Notes under the pieces: model-generated | What the model saw: the letters and a program-made list of their open reading frames with translations, nothing else | Database searches by the model: none | Told to the model about the DNA's origin: nothing | In this document: piece by piece, positions 7,484 to 12,104 of the stretch | How the letters are laid out: every line of letters begins with the position of its first letter | Position numbering within the stretch: position 1 is the first letter of the stretch | Translations under genes and position numbers: made by a program | Assembly: GCA_003218815.1 (NCBI GenBank) | Contig: QHON01000165.1 | Coordinates: 1-12,104, forward strand | Source: Verrucomicrobiota bacterium | GTDB taxonomy: Bacteria > Verrucomicrobiota > Verrucomicrobiia > Chthoniobacterales > UBA10450 | Length of the DNA: 12,104 bases | Direction: 5' to 3'

Positions 7484-8041
7484 ATGGAAAGCACTGTGGC
7501 CATCCTTTTGCGCAAGCGAAAATTCAGCGACACTAGTCTGATCGTTTCGTGGTGCACGGAATCCCTCGGCTGCATTCAAACTGTCGCAAAAGGGGCGCGC
7601 CGAGCGAGAAGTCCGTTTGCGGGCAAACTGGATTTGTTCTTCGAAGCGGAAATTCAAATCGCCCGGAGCCGCCGGTCCGATCTACATACGCTTACGGAAG
7701 TCGTGTTGAGAAATCCCTTCGGTGGAATCCGCAAAAATTATCTGCGGACGCAGACGGCAGCCTATTTTGTCGAGCTAATTGAGATTTGCACGGAGCGGGA
7801 TCATCGGGAGCCGGAACTCTTTGCGCTACTAAGCCGGGCGTTTGGTTATCTCGATGCAAACGATCCGAATCTACGCGCAGTTACCCACTTCGAGACTGAG
7901 CTGGCGCGAATTGCCGGCGTCCACGATGCCAAAAAACTACAGGCCGATCCTGCTTTTGCGCTTGGCAATTTATTCGGGAAATTGCCGTTATCGCGCACGC
8001 CGCTATTAAAGACGTTGGTCGCGGCCGCAAATAGACCATAA
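7484..8041 (+). CDS. recO: DNA repair protein RecO (short form)
   Basis: RecO helps RecR load RecA onto SSB-coated single-stranded DNA in recombinational repair. The N-terminal OB-fold is clear: MESTVAILLRKRKFSDTSLI (1-20), VAKGARRARSPFAG (34-47) and the LDLFFEAEIQI strand with DLHTLTEV to about residue 73. The helical C-terminal part includes LRTQTAAYFVELIEI (87-101) and FETELARIAGV (136-146), the segment that normally precedes the zinc-binding region. At 185 residues it is clearly shorter than typical RecO (about 230-260). Only three cysteines (24, 30, 102) are present, with no CxxC pair, so the zinc motif found in many homologues is absent, as it also is in E. coli RecO. No alternative frame continues the protein past the TAA before yceI, so this is not an obvious frameshift. 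yceI follows after 17 nt. Confidence 0.85.
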   Translation: MESTVAILLRKRKFSDTSLIVSWCTESLGCIQTVAKGARRARSPFAGKLDLFFEAEIQIARSRRSDLHTLTEVVLRNPFGGIRKNYLRTQTAAYFVELIEICTERDHREPELFALLSRAFGYLDANDPNLRAVTHFETELARIAGVHDAKKLQADPAFALGNLFGKLPLSRTPLLKTLVAAANRP

Positions 8042-8046
8042 AATCG

Positions 8047-8054
8047 AAAGGAAA
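8047..8054 (+). promoter_or_regulatory. Shine-Dalgarno of yceI (decides the start)
   Basis: AAAGGAAA ends 4 nt before the ATG at 8059, with 7 nt between the GG and the ATG. This supports that ATG over an in-frame TTG directly before it (8056), which would be spaced too closely. It is one of only two good ribosome-binding sequences in the window. Confidence 0.6.
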
Positions 8055-8058
8055 TTTG

Positions 8059-8640
8059 ATGAAAACTCGGCTTGTTGTCAGCTTTGTTTTGCTCGCTGCC
8101 GTCAGCTCACGCGCGCTCGGCAACGAAGTCTACAAATTTGACCAGTCGCGTTCCACGATCGGTTTCACTGTTCACCAATTTCTCGGAACAACTCATGGCA
8201 AGTTCCCGAAATTCGACGGCAAGATCGAGATCGACCGGGAGCATCCCGAAAAATCGTCGGTCGTGGCAAGAATCGACATTCGCAGCATCGACACCGGAAT
8301 CGTCAAACGTGACAACCATTTGCGGAGCGCGGAATTTTTTAACGTCGCAAAGTTTCCCGAAATGACATTCAAAAGCGGCAGGGTGAGACAGACCGGTCAG
8401 CAAAGCGGCGACATTTTTGGCGATCTCACTATGCACGGCGTCACGAAGCCGATCACACTCCATGTGAAGCTAATGAGCCCGATCTCGAATGATATCAAAG
8501 AAACGCGTTGGGCAGTGACAACCGAGCCGCTCAAGCGCCGCGATTTCAATTTGATGTTCAGTCAAGGCGCCGAATCGATTTCGGGAATCGGCCAGACGGT
8601 CGCGGTCAACATCGAGATCGAAGCCTCGCGCGTGCAGTGA
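8059..8640 (+). CDS. YceI-family periplasmic lipid-binding protein
   Basis: A 193-residue secreted YceI-like protein. Members form a lipocalin-like beta barrel that binds isoprenoid-type lipids such as polyisoprenoid quinones; the physiological role is often unclear. Residues 1-21 form a Sec signal peptide (MKTRLVVSFVLLAAVSSRALG), cleaved probably just before NEVYKFD. Family landmarks: FDQSRSTIGFTVHQFLGTTH (27-46), RDNHLRSAEFFNVAKFPEM (84-102), GDLTMHGVTKPITL (121-134), LKRRDFNLMF (158-167) and the closing strand GIGQTVAVNIEIEA (176-189). Start chosen from the Shine-Dalgarno at 8047-8054. It lies 17 nt after recO and 1 nt before a small membrane protein gene, so the latter is probably translationally coupled. 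The link to recO is likely positional only. Confidence 0.95.
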   Translation: MKTRLVVSFVLLAAVSSRALGNEVYKFDQSRSTIGFTVHQFLGTTHGKFPKFDGKIEIDREHPEKSSVVARIDIRSIDTGIVKRDNHLRSAEFFNVAKFPEMTFKSGRVRQTGQQSGDIFGDLTMHGVTKPITLHVKLMSPISNDIKETRWAVTTEPLKRRDFNLMFSQGAESISGIGQTVAVNIEIEASRVQ

Positions 8641-8641
8641 C

Positions 8642-8902
8642 ATGATCCTCTTCGTGCTCACGTGGGTCGGTCTTGGTTGCTGGTGCGTCTGCTTTTGGTG
8701 GATGCGTCGCATCTCTTCACGCCAGGGTGCGATGCTGAAAGAACTCCACGAAATGACGACGCGCATCGAACAGATTTCGGAGGCCGAGCATGATTTGATC
8801 CGCGAAGTTCATCCGCAAGTCGGCGAAATCAGAGAGCATGTGGAAAATGTCGCGGACGCAGTCTCGCCTCGAGGTTCCGATCCGTCGCGGGCGGCATCTT
8901 GA
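8642..8902 (+). CDS. Small membrane protein with Trp/Cys-rich TM segment and helical tail, function unknown
   Basis: Not recognised. The 86-residue product has one N-terminal hydrophobic segment (ILFVLTWVGLGCWCVCFWWM, 2-21) carrying four tryptophans and three cysteines, then a basic MRRISSRQ stop-transfer stretch that predicts a cytoplasmic C-terminus. Residues about 30-75 are charged and likely helical, with hydrophobic residues at roughly heptad spacing (LKELHEMTTRIEQI, LIREVHPQVGEIREHVENVA), suggesting a coiled coil. The ATG begins 1 nt after the yceI stop, which supports translational coupling and a real gene despite the small size and lack of its own Shine-Dalgarno. It could be a partner or regulator of the YceI protein. 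The alternative is a spurious ORF, which the membrane-plus-coil organisation makes less likely. Confidence 0.65.
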   Translation: MILFVLTWVGLGCWCVCFWWMRRISSRQGAMLKELHEMTTRIEQISEAEHDLIREVHPQVGEIREHVENVADAVSPRGSDPSRAAS

Positions 8903-8929
8903 TTGCCGGAGTGCGCGCGAAGATCGAAA

Positions 8930-8947
8930 GCTTATTTTGGAAATAGC
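8930..8947 (+). other. Imperfect AT-rich stem-loop upstream of pxpB
   Basis: GCTTATTT (8930-8937) pairs with AAATAGC (8941-8947) around a TGG loop with one bulged T, giving seven pairs. It lies in the 53-nt gap between the small membrane protein gene and pxpB. There is no downstream T-run, so it is not a typical terminator; it could be an operator or leader fold for the pxp genes, or chance. No convincing -35/-10 pair was found in the gap. Confidence 0.2.
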
Positions 8948-8955
8948 ATGCGCTG

Positions 8956-9669
8956 ATGGACATTACGCCCCTCGGAGATTCTGCCCTCATCGTGCACGTT
9001 CGTGATCGGTTTAAAGATGCGCCTGAGAAAACTTTAAATGAAGTCTTGGACGTGCGTGGCCGACTTGAGGACGCGCACATTCCAGGTGTAATCGAACTCG
9101 CAGCGGCTTACACCACAGTCGCCGTTTTCTTCGATCCGATCCGCGTGATCAACCACGCAGTCGAGCCCGACCGCGTGATTGAATGGCTAACACAGAAAAT
9201 TCACGAGTCACTCCCGCCTGGTGAACGTAAGCGACGCAAGAAAGCGGCCGCACGCACGGTTGAGATTCCGGTTTGTTACGATCCGGAGTTCGCTCTCGAT
9301 CTTGATCACGTTGCGCAACACGCACGGATGTCGCCGAAGGAAGTCGTCGATCTTCACAGCGCGGCTGATTATCATGTGAGCTGCATCGGCTTCACTCCTG
9401 GGTTTCCATATCTCGCCGGTCTTCCAGAAAAATTAACAACGCCGCGCCGTGCTACGCCACGAAAAGAAATCCCTGCCGGGTCGGTTGCGATCGGGGGGAC
9501 GCAGAGCGGCATTTACCCGCTGCGCTCTCCCGGCGGTTGGAATGTAATTGGTCGTACGCCGTTGCGGCTTTTCGAGCCGCAGAAAAATCCTCCCACCCTT
9601 TTGCGAGCGGGCGATCGCCTACGCTTCCGGGCAATCTCGCGTCAAGAATTCGAAGCATGGACGTTTTGA
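8956..9669 (+). CDS. pxpB: 5-oxoprolinase subunit PxpB (KipI family)
   Basis: One of three subunits of the prokaryotic ATP-dependent 5-oxoprolinase (PxpABC), which opens the ring of 5-oxo-L-proline (pyroglutamate) to glutamate in the cytoplasm. The 237 residues show the KipI/AHS1 layout: an N-terminal domain beginning ITPLGDSALIVHV (3-15), then the cyclophilin-like domain with GFTPGFPYLAGL (145-156), GGTQSGIYP (180-188) and SPGGWNVIGRTP (191-202). A basic patch (RKRRKKAAAR, 91-100) lies in the linker. In Bacillus the homologue KipI was first described as an inhibitor of the sporulation kinase KinA, but the pxpB-pxpC-pxpA order here favours the 5-oxoprolinase role. The ATG fits the family N-terminus; no clear Shine-Dalgarno. 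pxpC follows after 12 nt. Confidence 0.95.
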   Translation: MDITPLGDSALIVHVRDRFKDAPEKTLNEVLDVRGRLEDAHIPGVIELAAAYTTVAVFFDPIRVINHAVEPDRVIEWLTQKIHESLPPGERKRRKKAAARTVEIPVCYDPEFALDLDHVAQHARMSPKEVVDLHSAADYHVSCIGFTPGFPYLAGLPEKLTTPRRATPRKEIPAGSVAIGGTQSGIYPLRSPGGWNVIGRTPLRLFEPQKNPPTLLRAGDRLRFRAISRQEFEAWTF

Positions 9670-9675
9670 GGAGGT
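9669..9675 (+). promoter_or_regulatory. Strong Shine-Dalgarno of pxpC
   Basis: AGGAGGT, six bases before the pxpC ATG, is an essentially perfect match to the 16S anti-Shine-Dalgarno. Its first base is the last base of the pxpB stop codon. It fixes the pxpC start and is by far the best such site in the window. Confidence 0.85.
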
Positions 9676-9681
9676 AAGGGG

Positions 9682-10668
9682 ATGAATTTGAGCGTCACGC
9701 AGGCGGGATTTTTGACCAGCGTTCAAGATCTCGGCCGAAATGGCTTCCGTCAGTTCGGTGTCTCGGTTGGCGGCGCGCTCGACTCGCATGCGTTGCGTGT
9801 CGCAAATCTTCTCATTGGCAACGACGAATCGGACGCTGGACTTGAAATCACGTTCGGCGGTCTGCGAATGCGTCTCCAGGATAAGCGCGTGATCGCATGG
9901 TGCGGAGGCGACTTCGACATTCGCTCCGGATCAACGCCTTTGCCCGCTGGCCACGCATGCGTGCTGGACGCAGGCGACGAATTGGCGATCGACCAACCGA
10001 AGATTGGTTGTCGCGCGTGGCTGACAATTTCCGGGGGGATCGATGTGCCCCCTGTGCTTGGCAGCCGATCTACCGATTTGCGCGCAAAATTTGGCGGACT
10101 AATTGGTCGCGCATTGCGCGACGGGGATGAAGCTCCGCTGGGGAATCAGTCGGAGTTTTCGCGTTCACTTGTCGACCTTTTGCGCGAGCGGCGAGTTGCT
10201 TCGTGGAGTTCGCCTGTTGAATGGTCGAGCACGGCGAAGACAGAAACAGTTCTGCGCGTTATTCGCGGCGTCGATTGGCCCCGTTTCCATGAGGTAACCA
10301 GACAACGTCTTTCAAGTGACGCATTTGTCGTGTCGCCAGATTCAGACCGGATGGGAGTCAGATTCGACGGTCCTGAACTACACCGAAACGATGATGTCGA
10401 TCATGTCTCTGAGGCAGTTGCGCCCGGCACGATTCAAGTCCCACCCGGCGGCCGGCCGATTCTGCTTCTGGGAGATTGCCAAACGATTGGTGGTTATCCG
10501 AAAATCGCGCACGTGATCACGGTCGATCTTTCCCTTGCCGCCCAACTTCGTGCGGGCAATCACGTCCGTTTCTCCGAAGTTTCAATGGCGAACGCGCATC
10601 GGCTTTTGCTTGAACGCGAGCGTCAGCTCGAACGCTTTCGTATTGGACTCCGTTTGCATGATTCATGA
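9682..10668 (+). CDS. pxpC: 5-oxoprolinase subunit PxpC (KipA family, biotin-dependent carboxyltransferase-like)
   Basis: Second subunit of PxpABC 5-oxoprolinase; the KipA/AHS2 family is related to the carboxyltransferase-like domain of urea carboxylase. The 328 residues carry the family's hallmark stretches: TSVQDLGRNGFRQFGVSVGG (12-31) continuing into ALDSHALRVAN, ISGGIDVPPVLGSRSTDLRA (116-135), VSPDSDRMGVRFDGP (217-231) and EAVAPGTIQVPPGGRPILL (244-262) leading to GDCQTIGGYPKIAHVI. Nothing is missing and the length is normal. Separate pxpB and pxpC genes, as here, are the common state; fused versions occur elsewhere. Translation is driven by the strong Shine-Dalgarno at 9669-9675. Its TGA overlaps the pxpA start as ATGA, implying translational coupling. 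Confidence 0.96.
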   Translation: MNLSVTQAGFLTSVQDLGRNGFRQFGVSVGGALDSHALRVANLLIGNDESDAGLEITFGGLRMRLQDKRVIAWCGGDFDIRSGSTPLPAGHACVLDAGDELAIDQPKIGCRAWLTISGGIDVPPVLGSRSTDLRAKFGGLIGRALRDGDEAPLGNQSEFSRSLVDLLRERRVASWSSPVEWSSTAKTETVLRVIRGVDWPRFHEVTRQRLSSDAFVVSPDSDRMGVRFDGPELHRNDDVDHVSEAVAPGTIQVPPGGRPILLLGDCQTIGGYPKIAHVITVDLSLAAQLRAGNHVRFSEVSMANAHRLLLERERQLERFRIGLRLHDS

Positions 10669-11420
10669 ATTTGCATGTCGACCTTAACGCCGATCTTGGC
10701 GAAGGAGCCGGCCATGACAAGGAGCTGCTGAAGCTCGTTTCATCCGCCAGCATCGCGTGCGGCTTTCACGCCGGCGACGCAGAAACGATGCATGAGACGA
10801 TTTCCGCGGCCCGTGATCAAGGCGTGGCGGTTGGGGCGCATCCGAGTCTTTTCGATCGCGAGAATTTCGGCCGGAAGCAGTTGGCGGTCAGACCTACTGA
10901 AATCTTCGACGCGGTCTCTTACCAGCTCGGTGTTTTTCAGGCAATTGCCAATAACCTCGGCGTCCGGCCGAATCATGTGAAACCACATGGCGCGCTTTAC
11001 AACATGGCGACACGTGACCAGCAACTTGCGGACGCAATAGCGCGCGCAATCGTCGCGGTCGATTTGGCGCTGGTTTTATTTGCGCCTGACAAGAGTGCGC
11101 TTGCGCGAGCTGGTGAAGCGGAGCATTTGGGTGTCGCCCGCGAAGTTTTCGCGGATCGCAATTACCTGGCCGATGGTTCCCTTGTTCCAAGAAACCGACC
11201 AGACGCTTTGCTGCACGATCCGAAGGAATCTGCCGCACGCGTGATGCGAATGCTGCGGGAGGGCAAAGTTCAATCGATCGATAACGTAGATGTCGATGTT
11301 CGTGCGGAGACGATTTGCCTACACGGTGACACACCGAGAGCGGTAGAATTTGCACGCGTGCTGCGGGCGCATCTTGAGAAGGAAGGCGTCACAATTCGCG
11401 CTCCTAAGTTTTCCAAATGA
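10665..11420 (+). CDS. pxpA: 5-oxoprolinase subunit PxpA (LamB/YcsF family)
   Basis: The LamB/YcsF subunit of ATP-dependent 5-oxoprolinase, which acts with PxpB/PxpC to convert 5-oxoproline, ATP and water to glutamate. The 251 residues match the family length. Conserved stretches: DLNADLGEG (6-14), SIACGFHAGDAETM (29-42), GAHPSLFDRENFGR (57-70), VKPHGALYN (105-113), VFADRNYLADGSLVPR (161-176) and ICLHGDTPRAV (217-227). The acidic and histidine residues in these stretches are the expected active-site cluster. The common PSYPDREGFGR form is here PSLFDRENFGR, a modest variation. It overlaps pxpC by four bases and the following permease by four bases (ATGA at both junctions), so all four genes should be translated from one message. 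No Shine-Dalgarno of its own is visible, in keeping with coupling. Confidence 0.97.
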   Translation: MNLHVDLNADLGEGAGHDKELLKLVSSASIACGFHAGDAETMHETISAARDQGVAVGAHPSLFDRENFGRKQLAVRPTEIFDAVSYQLGVFQAIANNLGVRPNHVKPHGALYNMATRDQQLADAIARAIVAVDLALVLFAPDKSALARAGEAEHLGVAREVFADRNYLADGSLVPRNRPDALLHDPKESAARVMRMLREGKVQSIDNVDVDVRAETICLHGDTPRAVEFARVLRAHLEKEGVTIRAPKFSK

Positions 11421-12104
11421 GCGACAAGCAACGACAGAGCGGTCTCGTTCGCGCGCTCGGGCCAATCGATGCGACGATGATTGTGATGGGCTCGATGATT
11501 GGGTCGGGCATTTTCATTACATCGGCCGAATCAGCCCGATTAATTGGCGCGCCCGGCTGGTTGCTCCTGGCGTGGGCGGTCGCCGGTTTGATGACAATCA
11601 CTGGCGCCCTCTGTTGCTCGGAATTGGCGACAATGATGCCGCGCGCTGGTGGCGTTTACGTTTTTTTCCGCGAAGCCTACGGTTCGTCAATCGGATTTTT
11701 GTACGGTTGGACATTATTTCTTGTCATTCAAACCGGCACAATTGCGGCCGTGGCAATCGCATTCGCCAAGTTTCTTGGCGTTTTTTCTGGCACCATCGCG
11801 TCGGATAATTACTTGGTCGCGCCAGTCTCGTTAGGTGCCGGTTACGCCATCAGCCTCTCCACCGAACAACTGGTCGCGATTGCTCTTATCGCGCTGCTGA
11901 CGTGGACAAACACACGGGGACTCGAACTGGGTAAACTGGTCCAAAACACATTCACGTTTGCAAAAACAGCGGCGCTTGCTGGCGTCGTCGTGGTCGGTCT
12001 TTCGTTAGGCTGGAATGTAACTTCCGCCGCCCGGACAGCGAGCTGGTGGGATTCGTGGGCGAACGGCTGGAGTCCGCAAATCGCGCAACCCGGTTTCAGG
12101 TTCG
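11417..12104 (+). CDS. APC-family amino acid permease, N-terminal part (cut by right edge)
   Basis: The first 229 codons of a cytoplasmic-membrane transporter of the amino acid-polyamine-organocation superfamily. After a short polar N-terminus comes the first-helix signature GSMIGSGIF (25-33), whose unwound glycine segment binds the substrate backbone in this fold. Further hydrophobic segments include APGWLLLAWAVAGLMTITGA, a helix around FLYGWTLFLVIQTGTIAAVA and, after TEQLVAIALIALLTW, LVQNTFTFAKTAALAGVVVV. CSELATMMPRAGGVYVFFRE is also typical of the LAT-like branch. Roughly half of a usual 12-helix protein is present. The ATG overlaps the pxpA stop by four bases (ATGA), so it is translationally coupled to 5-oxoprolinase. 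Uptake of 5-oxoproline, or of an amino acid related to it such as glutamate or glutamine, is the natural inference but is not shown by the sequence. Confidence 0.93.
   Translation, partial: MSDKQRQSGLVRALGPIDATMIVMGSMIGSGIFITSAESARLIGAPGWLLLAWAVAGLMTITGALCCSELATMMPRAGGVYVFFREAYGSSIGFLYGWTLFLVIQTGTIAAVAIAFAKFLGVFSGTIASDNYLVAPVSLGAGYAISLSTEQLVAIALIALLTWTNTRGLELGKLVQNTFTFAKTAALAGVVVVGLSLGWNVTSAARTASWWDSWANGWSPQIAQPGFRF

Noticed and set aside
7411..7575. Upstream extension of the DUF6496 reading frame to an ATG at 7575
   Set aside because: The extra 55 residues do not resemble the family, would run across the recO start on the other strand, and the conserved part begins precisely at the ATG at 7410.
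1..12104. Defence system, CRISPR array, mobile element or biosynthetic cluster
   Set aside because: No direct repeat arrays, transposase or integrase motifs, terminal inverted repeats or tRNA genes were seen. The genes are housekeeping or catabolic and no abrupt change in composition is apparent by eye.

Overview
This window reads as ordinary core chromosome of a Gram-negative bacterium of moderately high GC. Gene content and protein style (an HtrA protease with a DPFEDFYAQFFG stretch, a contiguous sucA-sucB-lpdA set, an alanine/arginine-tailed DUF6496-type protein) suggest Verrucomicrobia, perhaps a soil Spartobacteria/Chthoniobacterales lineage. That placement is an inference from memory of protein families, not a computed phylogeny. 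No rRNA, tRNA, CRISPR array, insertion sequence, phage gene or att site was seen.

Layout. (1) 1-1356, minus strand: a Tat- or Sec-exported HtrA-type serine protease followed by the first 48 codons of an ABC transporter ATPase that runs off the left edge; probably one transcript. (2) 1435-6928, plus strand: a complete 2-oxoglutarate dehydrogenase complex, E1 (sucA), E2 (sucB) and E3 (lpdA), in catalytic order and divergent from the protease. E1 decarboxylates 2-oxoglutarate, E2 carries the succinyl group on its lipoyl arm to CoA, and E3 reoxidises the lipoyl group with NAD+. (3) 6952-7410, minus strand: a small DUF6496-type protein with a very basic histone-H1-like tail, convergent with lpdA. 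(4) 7484-8902, plus strand: recO (unusually short), a secreted YceI-family protein and a small membrane/coiled-coil protein, closely packed and probably co-transcribed. (5) 8956-12104, plus strand: pxpB-pxpC-pxpA, the prokaryotic ATP-dependent 5-oxoprolinase, joined by a 4-nt overlap to an APC-family amino acid permease that runs off the right edge. This looks like an uptake-and-hydrolysis operon feeding glutamate, hence 2-oxoglutarate, into metabolism; a functional link with the suc genes is possible but not shown by the sequence.

There is no gene-free stretch longer than 300 bases. The longest non-coding gaps are the sucA-sucB spacer (88 nt), the htrA/sucA divergent gap (78 nt) and the DUF6496/recO divergent gap (73 nt). 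I found no convincing new multi-gene system. The points most worth checking are the permease coupled to 5-oxoprolinase, the uncharacterised Trp/Cys-rich membrane protein coupled to YceI, the short RecO, the basic-tailed DUF6496 protein, and a slippery A-tract plus strong inverted repeat inside the sucB linker.
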